Shown: positions 53,119 through 61,695, counted from the first letter of the stretch. The stretch: DNA of 64,000 nt from Propionibacteriaceae bacterium (GCA_016717345.1 JADKFR010000008.1:83926-147925); one strand, 5' to 3'. Program-made: numbers and translations. Notes: a model not told the origin generated them from the sequence alone.

Positions 53119-54099
53119 CTACCGGTTCGCGGCCTCGGCGCTGCCCCGGGAGGCCTCGAGCGGGGTGCACCGCAGGCTGCCGTGGCGTCGCCGGACCCGA
53201 GCGCCGGGCACGTCCACGTCACCCTGGCCGTGCCAGTCCGTCACCAGGGCGGCGACCGCCCAGATGTGACCGGCCCCGAGATCACCGGACCCGCGTTCGC
53301 GCAACCAGTCACGAAGCACCCGGTGCCGCAGGGCCTCAGGCAGCGCTGCCAGCCAACCCGCCTCCAACTCGTCCCCCGGGTGGGAAGCGCGTTCCCTGGC
53401 GGCCAGACCGTCCAGCAGGTCGGCGTCGGCCCGCGCCAGCCGCGCGGTGCGGGCCAGAGCCTCCGCGACCCCCGGGCCGAGTTCCGCTTCGAGGGTGGGC
53501 ATCACCCGGGTGCGCACCCGGACCCGGGTGAAGCGGGTCGCGGCATTGTGCGGGTCGTCCCACCATGGCAGGCCCGCTTCCCGGCAGGCCTCGCGGGTGA
53601 GTTCGGCCCGCAGGCCCAGCAGCGGACGCAGGAAACGGCCTCGACCAGGGGGCATGCCGGCGAGGGATCGAGTGCCGGAGCCGCGGGCGAGGCCCAGCAG
53701 GACGGTTTCGGCCTGGTCGTCAAGGGTGTGGCCGAGCAATACCACCTCGTCACCTGCCGCCGCGGCGCTCAGCGCCTCGTAGCGGGCCCTCCGAGCGGCC
53801 GCCTCGATCCCCTCTCCGGTGGTGTCCACCAGGACCGACATCGCCAAGGCCTGGATGCCACGTTCGGCCAACTGGGCGACGACCCCCTCGGCCTGCTCCC
53901 GCGAACCCGGCTGCAACCCGTGGTCGATCACCACAACGCGCAGCCCCAGACCGCGCGACCGCGCGACCACGGCAGCGGCCAGCGCGAGCGCGAGCGAGTC
54001 CGGACCGCCGGAGCAGCCCACGAGCATCGCAGAGGAGACTGCGTCATCAACGGCCTGCACCACGGCCAGCGTCGCCGGACCGAGTTCGCGCTTGGCCAT
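53119..54099 (-). CDS. tilS: tRNA(Ile)-lysidine synthase
   Basis: 326 residues. It makes lysidine at C34 of the CAU-anticodon tRNA-Ile so that it reads AUA. PP-loop ATPase motif SGGPDSLALALAAAV near residue 30, GHTLDDQAETVLLGLARGSG, and FLRPLLGL. The C-terminal domain is short, as in actinobacteria. The ATG at 54099 shares a base with the metalloprotease stop (TGATG). Confidence 0.95.
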   Translation of the reverse strand: MAKRELGPATLAVVQAVDDAVSSAMLVGCSGGPDSLALALAAAVVARSRGLGLRVVVIDHGLQPGSREQAEGVVAQLAERGIQALAMSVLVDTTGEGIEAAARRARYEALSAAAAGDEVVLLGHTLDDQAETVLLGLARGSGTRSLAGMPPGRGRFLRPLLGLRAELTREACREAGLPWWDDPHNAATRFTRVRVRTRVMPTLEAELGPGVAEALARTARLARADADLLDGLAARERASHPGDELEAGWLAALPEALRHRVLRDWLRERGSGDLGAGHIWAVAALVTDWHGQGDVDVPGARVRRRHGSLRCTPLEASRGSAEAANR

Positions 54100-55079
54100 C
54101 AGCGGCTGACCCGGTGCAGCCACTGCTGCGGGTCGTGGATCTCGGCCAGCGTGGGCAACTGGTCAGCGGAACTGAACGCGATGTTCAGGGTCTCGACGTC
54201 AGCCCGCCGCAGCACCTCGTTGCAGAAGGCGGCCCCGTCGCGATACTGGGCGCGTTTCAGGTCCAACCCCAGCAGTTTCGAGACCAGGGCCGGCCACCCG
54301 GTGCGGTCGCGGTGCTTCTCGAACGCCCGTCTGATCACCGGAAGGGTGGGCAGCACCGACGTCCCGACCCGATCCATCATGACGTCGGCGTGCCCTTCCA
54401 TCATCGACATCACGGCGGTGATCCGATCGAACGTCTCGTGCTGCGCCGGGGTGGTGACCAGGTCGACCACGCTGTGTGGCTTCTCGCCGGCACGCCAAGC
54501 AGGCAACTGCTGATCCTCGGCCAGCAACTCCCGCATCAACTGCTGGAGGTGGCCGACCAGCCACGGCGCGTGCCCGAACTGGAAGCGATGGGTCTCCTCA
54601 TGCAGGCAGACCCACAGCCGGAAGTCGGTCGGGTTGACCCCGAGGTGGCGTTCGGTGGCGACCACGTTGGGTGCCACCAGCAGCAGGCGCTTGGGTTCCG
54701 CGAACGGGTCGAACTGACCCAGGATCCGGCTGGCCACGACCGCCAGTCCGGCGCCGAAGTTCCCGGCGACCAGTTGGCCGCCGAGCCGCTGGGCGAGCGA
54801 GGAGGCCTGCGTCGGCGCCTCAAGGGCGGCCAGCAGCGTCCGCGCCGAGACCGCCATCGCCTCGATCCAGCCCGCCCGATCCACGATCAGGGTCCGGGCG
54901 TCGGCCGGGGCGCTCAGGCCGGTCACTTCCGCGATGTGGCTCGGCGCCCGCCCGGCCGCCGAGCGCAGGGCGGCGACGACCTCGTCGATGGCCCCCGGCG
55001 TCAACTCCGGGCCGGGGTGGACGGCCTTGCGGCCCACCCGGGCCGCCGCGTCCCAGTCGATGTAGGGCAGTCGCTGCAT
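54099..55079 (-). CDS. Zinc-dependent metalloprotease (DUF2342 / F420-biosynthesis-associated family)
   Basis: 326 residues. Actinobacterial family found between dacB and tilS. The metal site HEETH is in VCLHEETHRFQFGHAPWLV, and a downstream Glu/His pair is in MSMMEGHADVMMDRVG, as in minigluzincin-type proteins. No membrane segment or signal is seen, so it should be cytoplasmic. Its biological substrate is unknown; the F420 label comes from database naming only. Confidence 0.88.
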   Translation of the reverse strand: MQRLPYIDWDAAARVGRKAVHPGPELTPGAIDEVVAALRSAAGRAPSHIAEVTGLSAPADARTLIVDRAGWIEAMAVSARTLLAALEAPTQASSLAQRLGGQLVAGNFGAGLAVVASRILGQFDPFAEPKRLLLVAPNVVATERHLGVNPTDFRLWVCLHEETHRFQFGHAPWLVGHLQQLMRELLAEDQQLPAWRAGEKPHSVVDLVTTPAQHETFDRITAVMSMMEGHADVMMDRVGTSVLPTLPVIRRAFEKHRDRTGWPALVSKLLGLDLKRAQYRDGAAFCNEVLRRADVETLNIAFSSADQLPTLAEIHDPQQWLHRVSR

Positions 55080-55095
55080 GGGCCAACTCTAGGCG

Positions 55096-56427
55096 TCAGC
55101 GGCAGCCGCATCGCGCCAGGGCCGCGGCCGTGCGGTCCAGCCAGTTGTAGGCGGTGGTCTGCCCCGCCGTCCGGTTGGCGATCGCGGAGAACACCAGCGT
55201 CGCCCCGTCCGCCGTCGTGAGGTACCCGGTCAGGCTGGAGACGCGTTGCAGGGTTCCGGTCTTGGCGTGGACCACCCCCCGTCCGGACTTCTCGGACGCA
55301 TCGTCGAAGCGGTCCTTCAGCGTTCCGTTCTTTCCCGCCACCGGCAGTCCGTCCGCCACCGCCTGGAGGTCGGGCGTGGTGAGCGCCAGGCGGACCGCCC
55401 CCGCCAGCGCTGAGGGTCGGACGAGGTTCGCCGTCGACAACCCGCTGCCGTCATCCAGCACCATGCCCTTGCCCCACAGCCCGTGGCCCGCCAGCCAGGA
55501 CTGGAGAGCCTGCTTGGCGCCGGCGAAACTGGCGGGCTTCCCGCTGGCCAGGGCGAACTGCCGGGAGAGCACCTCAGCGGCGATGTTGTCGCTGTAACGC
55601 AGCGTGTGCTCCACGATTCGTGCCAGCGGCGCCGAAGGCGCCTCGGCTACCGTGGCCGCCCCCGCGGGCGCCTTGGCAGCTTTCACGGTGGTGACCTTGA
55701 TGCCGGCCTTGGCCAGACGGGCCGCGAAGGCTTTGGCTGCCGTCGCTGCCGGGTTCGGGTAGGCCTGCCACTTGTTGAGCTGTCCCCGGTTGCTCATCAA
55801 CGCGGTGACCTGGGGGGTGAAGGTCCGCCAGGCCGGCTTCCAGTGGCGGTTCCAGCCCGGACCCGAGAACAGCGACGTGTCATAGGCAAGGGTGACCCGT
55901 TTCGTCCCGGCACTCTTCAGGGCGCTGACGGTGGCTGCCGCGAGCGCCTGCAACGAGGCCGGCTTGGCGGCCGACGTGGACTGCTTGTCGGTCAACAGGG
56001 GGTCACCGCCACCGACCAGGACCAAGGACCCGGGCGAGGAGGTCACGACGCGGGTGGTGAACCGCCTGCCCGCCCCCATCACGTCCAGGGCGGCCACGGC
56101 GGTCAGGACCTTCAACGATGAGGCCGGGATGAGCGCCTTGTCGCCCCGGCTGAGCAGGGTGTCACCGCTCGCCCCGTCCATCACGACGATTCCCCAGACC
56201 CCGATCCCAGCCCGGGACACCTTGTCGAGTCGAGCCTTCAGCGCTGCCGGATCCGGCAGCGGCGCCGGGCTGGCTGTCGGCGACGTGCTGGCCACCACCT
56301 GGGTCGACGTGGGCGTGGCCGCCGGTGGTTCTGGCGTTGGCGGGGCGGAACAGCCGAACACCGCGAGCAGGGACCCGGCGACCAGGCAGGTCAGCCCCGC
56401 ACGCAGCGACCGCCGCGATTGGGGCAC
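55096..56427 (-). CDS. dacB: D-alanyl-D-alanine carboxypeptidase/endopeptidase (PBP4, DacB)
   Basis: 443 residues. Exported, probably a lipoprotein (AVFGC near residue 26). Penicillin-binding motifs: SxxK in IPASSLKVLTAVAALDV, SxN in RYSDNIAAE and KTG in VHAKTGTLQ. It trims peptidoglycan peptides. AAGGAG six bases before the GTG fixes the start. It is divergent from ppa. Confidence 0.93.
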   Translation of the reverse strand: MPQSRRSLRAGLTCLVAGSLLAVFGCSAPPTPEPPAATPTSTQVVASTSPTASPAPLPDPAALKARLDKVSRAGIGVWGIVVMDGASGDTLLSRGDKALIPASSLKVLTAVAALDVMGAGRRFTTRVVTSSPGSLVLVGGGDPLLTDKQSTSAAKPASLQALAAATVSALKSAGTKRVTLAYDTSLFSGPGWNRHWKPAWRTFTPQVTALMSNRGQLNKWQAYPNPAATAAKAFAARLAKAGIKVTTVKAAKAPAGAATVAEAPSAPLARIVEHTLRYSDNIAAEVLSRQFALASGKPASFAGAKQALQSWLAGHGLWGKGMVLDDGSGLSTANLVRPSALAGAVRLALTTPDLQAVADGLPVAGKNGTLKDRFDDASEKSGRGVVHAKTGTLQRVSSLTGYLTTADGATLVFSAIANRTAGQTTAYNWLDRTAAALARCGCR

Positions 56428-56508
56428 GGGCGACTCCTTCTCGACAGCCTGGGGACGATAGGCTCAACGAACATCAGGGTTAACTCCCATCATGACAGAG
56501 AGGCCAAG

Positions 56509-57090
56509 GTGAATCGGATGGACCATCCTTCCTTCGCTCGCCCGAAGATCCAGCCCAATCTCCACTTCGATGTGACCATCGAGATCCCCAAGGGCACCAA
56601 GAACAAGTACGAGATGGATCACCACACGGGACGGATCCGGCTGGACCGGACGTTGTTCACCTCGACCCAGTACCCGAACGACTACGGGTTCATCGAGGGG
56701 ACCCTGGGCCAGGACGGCGACCCGCTGGACGCCATGGTGCTCGTGCCTGAGGCGACCTTCCCCGGTGCGCTGATCGAATGCCGGGCGATCGGCATGTTCC
56801 GCATGACTGACGAGATGGGTGGCGACGACAAGGTGCTCTGCATCCCGATCGCCGACCAGCGGCAGGCGAACCTCAAGGAGTTGACCGACCTGCCGAACCT
56901 GAGCCTGCTTGAGATCGAGCACTTCTTCTCCGTCTACAAGGACCTCGAGCCGGGCAAATCGGTCGAGGGCGCGGTGTGGGTTGGCCGCTCCGAGGCTGAG
57001 ATGGAGATCCGGGCGAGTTGGGACCGGGCCAGGGGTACGGACTTCGAGAACGAGTTCACCGGCGGCGGAACCGACAGCCACCACAGCTAG
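56509..57090 (+). CDS. ppa: Inorganic pyrophosphatase
   Basis: 193 residues. Family I soluble enzyme, PPi to two Pi. KGTKNKYEMDHHTGRIRLDR, TQYPNDYGFIEGTLGQDGDPLDAMV (metal-binding DxDPxD) and ADQRQANLKEL. About 20 residues precede the usual start; GTG 56509 (GAGAGG upstream) and ATG 56518 (AAGGTGA upstream) are both plausible. It is three bases upstream of a SixA-like phosphatase gene. Confidence 0.95.
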   Translation: MNRMDHPSFARPKIQPNLHFDVTIEIPKGTKNKYEMDHHTGRIRLDRTLFTSTQYPNDYGFIEGTLGQDGDPLDAMVLVPEATFPGALIECRAIGMFRMTDEMGGDDKVLCIPIADQRQANLKELTDLPNLSLLEIEHFFSVYKDLEPGKSVEGAVWVGRSEAEMEIRASWDRARGTDFENEFTGGGTDSHHS

Positions 57091-57092
57091 TC

Positions 57093-57614
57093 ATGCCGCC
57101 CATCGGGGACTCGGCGCAGCGGCGCCTGTTCCTGATGCGGCACGCGCATCCGGCCGCCACTCCGGCGGTCGGATGGGCGGACACCGATCGTCCCCTCACG
57201 CCCCACGGTCGGTCGCAGGCCCGGGAACTCGGTGCCGTCCTGATCGCCGCCGGCGTGGAACTGGTTCTGTGTTCGCCCGCGCTGCGGACCCGGGAGACCG
57301 CTGAATACCTCGGTGTGGGGGCGCCGATCCGGTACGTGGCAGGGCTCTACAACTGCGAAGCCACCCGCATCGCCTTCGAGTTGGCCAGGCTGCCGGAATA
57401 CCTCCGCAGCGTGCTGGTGGTGGGGCACTCCCCCGCGATCCCCGACCTGGCACGGGACCTGGCCGATCACGGCTCGAATCCAGAGGCGGTCCGGCTCCTG
57501 GGTCGGCGTTGCCCCCCGGCCACGTTGTGCGACCTCGAGTTCTCTGGACTCTGGTCCGACCTTCATGCAGCCCGATTGAGGACGGTCCACCTCCCTCGTC
57601 AAGCTCTTGAGTAG
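57093..57614 (+). CDS. SixA-like histidine phosphatase
   Basis: 173 residues. Phosphohistidine motif LFLMRHAHPAA, TDRPLTPHGRSQARELG, CSPALRTRETAEYLG and the second histidine in VVVGHSPAIPDLA. SixA-type phosphatases remove phosphate from phosphohistidine proteins, but the substrate here is unknown. It is probably co-transcribed with ppa. Confidence 0.87.
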   Translation: MPPIGDSAQRRLFLMRHAHPAATPAVGWADTDRPLTPHGRSQARELGAVLIAAGVELVLCSPALRTRETAEYLGVGAPIRYVAGLYNCEATRIAFELARLPEYLRSVLVVGHSPAIPDLARDLADHGSNPEAVRLLGRRCPPATLCDLEFSGLWSDLHAARLRTVHLPRQALE

Positions 57615-57658
57615 GCTGGTTGCATCACTAGGGGACGCCGGTTCGACAACGCGAATTG

Positions 57659-57674
57659 ATACCCCCTAGGGTAT
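57659..57674 (+). promoter_or_regulatory. CstR/CsoR-type operator before the SQR-like gene
   Basis: ATACCCCCTAGGGTAT, a GC-rich inverted repeat of the CsoR-family type, lies 37 bp before the start codon. A -10-like TATGCA (57672-57677) overlaps its right end, so a bound protein would block the promoter. The same sequence with one change recurs at 60094-60109 before the thioredoxin-cstR pair, with the same -10 overlap. Confidence 0.75.
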
Positions 57675-57711
57675 GCACCAGTCGGCAACGAAGCCGACGG
57701 AAGGGGTCACG

Positions 57712-59166
57712 ATGGCAGAGGTCGTCATCCTGGGAGCCGGAGTCTCAGGGCACACCGCAGCACTTCACCTACGTCGCCAACTGGGTCGCGAACACCGCGT
57801 CACGGTGGTGTCTCCCAACTCGCAGTGGAACTGGATACCGTCCAACATCTGGGTCGGGGTCGGCGAGATGGACAAGAAGTCCGTCGTCTTCCCCCTGGCC
57901 CCGATCTATCGCCGCCAGGGAATCGACTTCCGGCAGGCGAAGGCGACCGCGATCCATCCTGACGGTGACAAGCAGGACAGCCGCGGCGCGGTCGACATCG
58001 AATACACCCAACCGGACAAGGCCGGCACCACGGACTCGCTCCGCTACGACTACCTGGTCAACGCCACCGGACCCAAACTCCGCTTCGAAGCCACCCCCGG
58101 TCTCGGTCCGGACGGTTTCACGCTGTCCGTCTGCACCGCCGATCACGCCGTTGAGGCAGCAGCCAAACTCGCCGAAGCGATCTCTCTGCTCAAGCAGGGC
58201 AAGCCGCAGACTCTGGTCGTCGGGATGGGCCATGGGACCTGCACCTGCGAGGGGGCGGCGTTCGAGTACGTCTTCAACGTCGACCACGAACTGCGCGAGG
58301 CCGGGGTCCGGGATCTGGCCCGAGTGGTCTACCTCACCAACGAGGCCCAACTCGGTGACTTCGGGGTCGATGGCATGGTGTTCGACCAGCAGGGCTTCCA
58401 GACCACCAGCGAGCTGTGGACGGGTTCGCTGTTCCGCGAGCGCGGCGTCGATGCCATCCTCGGCGCCCATGTGTCGTCGGTGGAGCAAGGACTGATCCAC
58501 TACGAAACCCTCGACGGAGCCAAACACACCCTCGAGTTCGATTTCGCCATGCTGATCCCGCCGTTCGGCGGCGTGCCCTTGAAGGCCTACGACGCCGACG
58601 GCGCCGACATCACCGGCCGACTGTTCGCCCCCAGCGGGTTCATGAAGGTCGATGCCGACTACACGCCGAAGCCGTACGAAGAATGGCGGGCGGAGGACTG
58701 GCCGACCACCTACCTGGCACCTGGCTACGACAACCTGTTCGCCGTCGGCATCGCCTTCGCTCCCCCGCACCAGATCTCCCGCCCGCGAAAGTCGGCCAAC
58801 GGGACGCTGATCGCACCCTCACCGCCCCGGACCGGCATGCCGTCCGGCGTGATGGGCAAGACCGCGGCGCTGACCATCGCCTCGCGCATCAAGCATGGGG
58901 CGACGACCGCACCCCACACCGCCTCGATGGCGCGGATGGGAGCTGCCTGCGTGGCCTCGGCGGGCGCCGGCCTGACCCGAGGCTCGGCGGCGGCCATGAC
59001 CATGTTGCCGGTGGTTCCCGACTACCAACGGTTCCCCACCGGTCGGGACGCGCGCGAGACCCGCGGCGAGATCGGCCTGTCGGGCCACTGGGTGAAGCTG
59101 ATGCTCCACTACCTGTTCATCTACAAGGCCAAGGCCCTTCCGGGCTGGCCGCTGATCCCGGAGTGA
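57712..59166 (+). CDS. Sulfide:quinone reductase-like FAD oxidoreductase
   Basis: 484 residues. FAD-binding VVILGAGVSGHTAALHLRR at the N-terminus, YLVNATGPKLRF, a Cys at 141 (SVCTADHA), a Cys pair at 177/179 (GHGTCTCEGAAFEYV), and a C-terminal membrane-associating segment (HWVKLMLHYLFIYKAKALPG). These fit the SQR/NDH-2-like family that oxidises sulfide to polysulfide and reduces quinone. AAGGGGTCACG precedes the ATG. The CstR-type operator and nearby cstR and thioredoxin genes support a sulfide/persulfide role. SQR activity itself is inferred. Confidence 0.82.
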   Translation: MAEVVILGAGVSGHTAALHLRRQLGREHRVTVVSPNSQWNWIPSNIWVGVGEMDKKSVVFPLAPIYRRQGIDFRQAKATAIHPDGDKQDSRGAVDIEYTQPDKAGTTDSLRYDYLVNATGPKLRFEATPGLGPDGFTLSVCTADHAVEAAAKLAEAISLLKQGKPQTLVVGMGHGTCTCEGAAFEYVFNVDHELREAGVRDLARVVYLTNEAQLGDFGVDGMVFDQQGFQTTSELWTGSLFRERGVDAILGAHVSSVEQGLIHYETLDGAKHTLEFDFAMLIPPFGGVPLKAYDADGADITGRLFAPSGFMKVDADYTPKPYEEWRAEDWPTTYLAPGYDNLFAVGIAFAPPHQISRPRKSANGTLIAPSPPRTGMPSGVMGKTAALTIASRIKHGATTAPHTASMARMGAACVASAGAGLTRGSAAAMTMLPVVPDYQRFPTGRDARETRGEIGLSGHWVKLMLHYLFIYKAKALPGWPLIPE

Positions 59167-59318
59167 TGATGACGAACCAACCCGTTGCCGACCTGTCGAA
59201 GTCCCCGCTGCCCACGGCGAAGACGCTCCGGATGCGCCGGTCCCTTCCGTTCCAGTTCACGCGGTTCCTTGCCTTCAACACCCGCATCATGCGCATGGTG
59301 TTGAAGGGCCATCACTGA
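59166..59318 (+). CDS. Small basic protein coupled to the SQR-like gene, 50 residues
   Basis: The ATG shares a base with the SQR-like stop (TGATG; a second ATG follows at once). The peptide runs MMTNQPVADLSKSPLPTAKT, then RMRRSLPFQFTRFLAFNTRI and ends MRMVLKGHH. It is basic with an amphipathic C-terminal helix (FQFTRFLAFNTRIMRMVLKG) that could sit on the membrane surface beside the flavoprotein. I do not recognise a family. Translational coupling and placement before a terminator support a real gene. Confidence 0.65.
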   Translation: MMTNQPVADLSKSPLPTAKTLRMRRSLPFQFTRFLAFNTRIMRMVLKGHH

Positions 59319-59332
59319 GCCACCAGCGCACA

Positions 59333-59363
59333 CCAGCCCACCGCCGCAGCGGCGGTGGGCTGG
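59333..59363. terminator. Bidirectional terminator between SQR-like operon and cstR
   Basis: A perfect 13-bp stem (59333-59345 with 59351-59363) with loop GCAGC lies between the two convergent units, 14 bp after one stop and 12 bp after the other. It is GC-rich with no T-run. Confidence 0.75.
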
Positions 59364-59375
59364 GAGGTCGCCGGT

Positions 59376-59636
59376 TCAGGCCAGCGAGAGGAAGAGCTTC
59401 TGCAACGACGCCACGTCGAGGGTGTTCGCCTCGGGGTCGGCCAAGCACTGCTGCAGGCCGGTGGCGATGACGGCGAAGCCCGCCTTGTCGAGAGCTTTGG
59501 ACACTGCGGCCAACTGGGTCACGATGTCTTTGCACTCGCGTTGCTCTTCGATCATGCGGATGATCCCACCCAACTGGCCTTGAGCGCGCTTAAGGCGCTT
59601 GACAACGGCTTCCATGTCTTCGGGCTTGAGTTGCAT
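59376..59636 (-). CDS. cstR: CsoR/CstR-family repressor, persulfide-sensor type
   Basis: 86 residues, an all-helical CsoR-family dimer: VVKRLKRAQGQLGGIIRMIE, then EQRECKDIVTQLAAVSKAL and VIATGLQQCLADPEA. Two cysteines, Cys35 and Cys64, match the thiol pair of CstR. The copper-binding histidine of CsoR, four residues before the second cysteine, is Gly60, so copper sensing is unlikely and persulfide sensing likely. GGGGAG six bases before the ATG. It follows the thioredoxin gene by 52 bp on the same strand, so it should autoregulate from the operator at 60094. Confidence 0.83.
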   Translation of the reverse strand: MQLKPEDMEAVVKRLKRAQGQLGGIIRMIEEQRECKDIVTQLAAVSKALDKAGFAVIATGLQQCLADPEANTLDVASLQKLFLSLA

Positions 59637-59688
59637 GGCGGCTCCCCGGTTGAGAGTGATCTCGATGCCAGCCACTATAGGACCCCGC

Positions 59689-60063
59689 TCACGAGGCCTG
59701 ATCGGCCGACTTCGCCGCCACCGACGCGTGGACTTCGTCCATGTCCAGCGCTTGAACGGCCTCAATCAACTCCTCCAGCGCGGGGGCCGGCAGCGCGCCC
59801 GGCTGCGAGAACACCAGGACGCCCCCCCGGAACGCCATCAGGGTGGGGATCGACATGATCTGGGCAGCCCCTGCCAGCCCGCGTTCGGCCTCGGTGTCCA
59901 CCTTGCCGAACACGATGTCAGGGTGCGCCTGGGACGCAGCTTCAAAGACGGGGCCGAACATGCGGCAAGGGCCGCACCAGGCTGCCCACCAGTCGACCAG
60001 CACGATGTCGTTGTCAGTGACGGTCTGCTCGAAGGTCTCGCCGGTCAGCGTGACGGTTGCCAT
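59689..60063 (-). CDS. Thioredoxin
   Basis: 124 residues. Classical thioredoxin fold with WAAWCGPCR (Cys30, Cys33) and cis-proline loop MSIPTLMAFRGG. A C-terminal extension of about 15 residues follows. GAGGAG six bases before the ATG. An operator overlapping its -10 box places it under the CstR-like repressor, suggesting a role in reducing persulfides made by the SQR-like enzyme. This would be a specialised second thioredoxin. Confidence 0.9.
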   Translation of the reverse strand: MATVTLTGETFEQTVTDNDIVLVDWWAAWCGPCRMFGPVFEAASQAHPDIVFGKVDTEAERGLAGAAQIMSIPTLMAFRGGVLVFSQPGALPAPALEELIEAVQALDMDEVHASVAAKSADQAS

Positions 60064-60093
60064 GGGTACTCCTCGTAGTTGCGAGCCTCCATC

Positions 60094-60109
60094 ATACCCC
60101 CTGGGGTAT
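60094..60109 (-). promoter_or_regulatory. CstR/CsoR-type operator before trx-cstR
   Basis: ATACCCCCTGGGGTAT (plus-strand reading), about 30 bp before the thioredoxin ATG. On the minus strand a -10 TATGAT (60091-60096) overlaps its end. It matches the operator at 57659-57674 at 15 of 16 positions. Confidence 0.75.
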
Positions 60110-60146
60110 CCAGGAGCCAAAGCCCGTCGTCGGCGGCGGATCCGCC

Positions 60147-60902
60147 TCAGCCGGCCCGCTCGGCCGCGGTGGGCGGCTGCCCACTGCTCCCCCCGGCCGC
60201 AGCCACCACGGCGGTCAGGGCAGCGGCGTCGCCCAACACCCGGAAGTGACCCATCGCGGCCAACGGCACGTTGGTCGCCCCGCTCAGGTGGGAGCCGTCC
60301 GGCACGTGCGGGTCGAAGGCGGGGTAGATCGACGTGATCCGGGCGTTGAGGGCGGCCTGGGCACCCAGTTCCCGAATCGTCGGGTCGCTGGGACGCAGCG
60401 CCCGGATACTGCGCAGCGGCACCAGGTTGGCCAGGCTCGACCCGGCGAAGGGTGTGGCGATCGCTATCAACCGCTCCACCCGGGCCTCCTCGTCCAGTGC
60501 CAGCACCTGCTTGCCCACCAACCCGCCCTTGCTGTGAGCCACCAGGACGACCCCGGTGAGCTCGCGGCCCAGGATCAGCGTGTGAACAATCCGGGCGGCC
60601 TCAGCGATCGTCCCCAGGTTGAAGGCGAGGTCCGGGACCACGTGGATGGGGTGACCCGCCTCGTTCAGCCGATCGGCGACCGGGCGCAGCAGCGTCCAGG
60701 ACTCCATCACCCCGGCGATCAGCACAATCGGCGCCAGCCGTCCCTCCGCGTAGCGCGGTGGTGTCTCCTGATCGGCCAGACCGGACAACTGGCTCCGCGC
60801 CGCGTACCGGTAGTCGGCCGCCCAATACCAGCCGCGACGGGCGGTGTTCCGCAAGCGCCGGACGGGATGCCGCCCGGGTCCCTCAGCGGTGGGCGTGTTC
60901 AT
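60147..60902 (-). CDS. Alpha/beta-hydrolase, esterase/lipase type
   Basis: 251 residues. LAPIVLIAGVMESWTLLRPV matches the oxyanion-strand region of lipases, and the nucleophile elbow is VAHSKGG near residue 125 (lysine in place of the usual M/L). The C-terminal histidine is in AAMGHFRVLG. A basic N-terminus without a clear signal suggests a cytoplasmic or peripheral protein. It overlaps the upstream hydrolase by 20 bp. Substrate unknown. Confidence 0.8.
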   Translation of the reverse strand: MNTPTAEGPGRHPVRRLRNTARRGWYWAADYRYAARSQLSGLADQETPPRYAEGRLAPIVLIAGVMESWTLLRPVADRLNEAGHPIHVVPDLAFNLGTIAEAARIVHTLILGRELTGVVLVAHSKGGLVGKQVLALDEEARVERLIAIATPFAGSSLANLVPLRSIRALRPSDPTIRELGAQAALNARITSIYPAFDPHVPDGSHLSGATNVPLAAMGHFRVLGDAAALTAVVAAAGGSSGQPPTAAERAG

Positions 60903-61695
60903 CGAGCAGGTCCGCGATCAACTGAGGGGCAGCGAACATGCTGGCGTGCGGGCCGGGCACCGTGGCGAACCAACCGCGCTCGAAGCGCTCGCTGAGCTGC
61001 CGCGCCCACTCCAGCGGCACGATCGGGTCATCCTTCCCGCAGATCACCAGCGTGAGGGCGGAAACGACCGCTGCGAGTTCCTCGAGGTCGGTCGTCAGCA
61101 GGTGGGGTGTCTGCTGGATCATGTACGGGATCCCTGCCCGGAACAGATAATCCACCATCGCCTCCCCCATGACCAGCGGTGGCTCGCGGAGGCCATTGCG
61201 CAGCAGCAGCCCGGTTGCCGTGAGGATCGAGCGGGTCTCCGGAGCCAGCACCGGGGCGATCAGCGCGAGGTGGTCCAGTTGGTCGGGGAAGTCGGCCGCC
61301 ATCTGGAGAACCACCTGCGTCCCCATGGAGTGGCCCACCACCACCGGGTGATCCAGATTGGTGTCGGTCAGGAACCGTCCGACGATCCGGGCATGGTCGG
61401 CGATCGTCATGTCCCGGTCGGGTCGGGGAGAACGTCCATAGCCAGGCAGGTCGAGCAGGTACACGTCGCCGTGTTCGGCCAGGGCGGCAGCCGTCGGCCC
61501 GTACGAGCGGGCAGAAACACCGATGCCGTGGACGAGGACGAAGTCCGGTCCGGACTTCGGCTGCAGGCAGGGGAATCGGTAGACCACCATCGAGGAGTCG
61601 CCGTAGGAGCAGCGGCTGGTGTAGTAGTCCACCGTCCCGACGTGGCCCGTGCGGTAGGTCACCTCTGCGCGTGCCTGATGGCGCCTGCCCTGCAT
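60883..61695 (-). CDS. Alpha/beta-hydrolase fold protein
   Basis: 270 residues. FVLVHGIGVSARSYGPTAAALAEHG, LLDLPGYGRSPRP, nucleophile elbow VVGHSMGTQVVLQM near residue 122, acid in VICGKDDPIVPLEWA and histidine in VPGPHASMFAAP form a complete triad. This is the MhpC/epoxide-hydrolase-like group. It is the first of two overlapping hydrolase genes. No pathway can be assigned. Confidence 0.83.
   Translation of the reverse strand: MQGRRHQARAEVTYRTGHVGTVDYYTSRCSYGDSSMVVYRFPCLQPKSGPDFVLVHGIGVSARSYGPTAAALAEHGDVYLLDLPGYGRSPRPDRDMTIADHARIVGRFLTDTNLDHPVVVGHSMGTQVVLQMAADFPDQLDHLALIAPVLAPETRSILTATGLLLRNGLREPPLVMGEAMVDYLFRAGIPYMIQQTPHLLTTDLEELAAVVSALTLVICGKDDPIVPLEWARQLSERFERGWFATVPGPHASMFAAPQLIADLLDEHAHR

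Noticed and set aside
59376..59636. Copper-sensing CsoR
   Set aside because: The copper-ligand histidine is glycine, and both operators sit before sulfur/thiol genes and no copper exporter is present.
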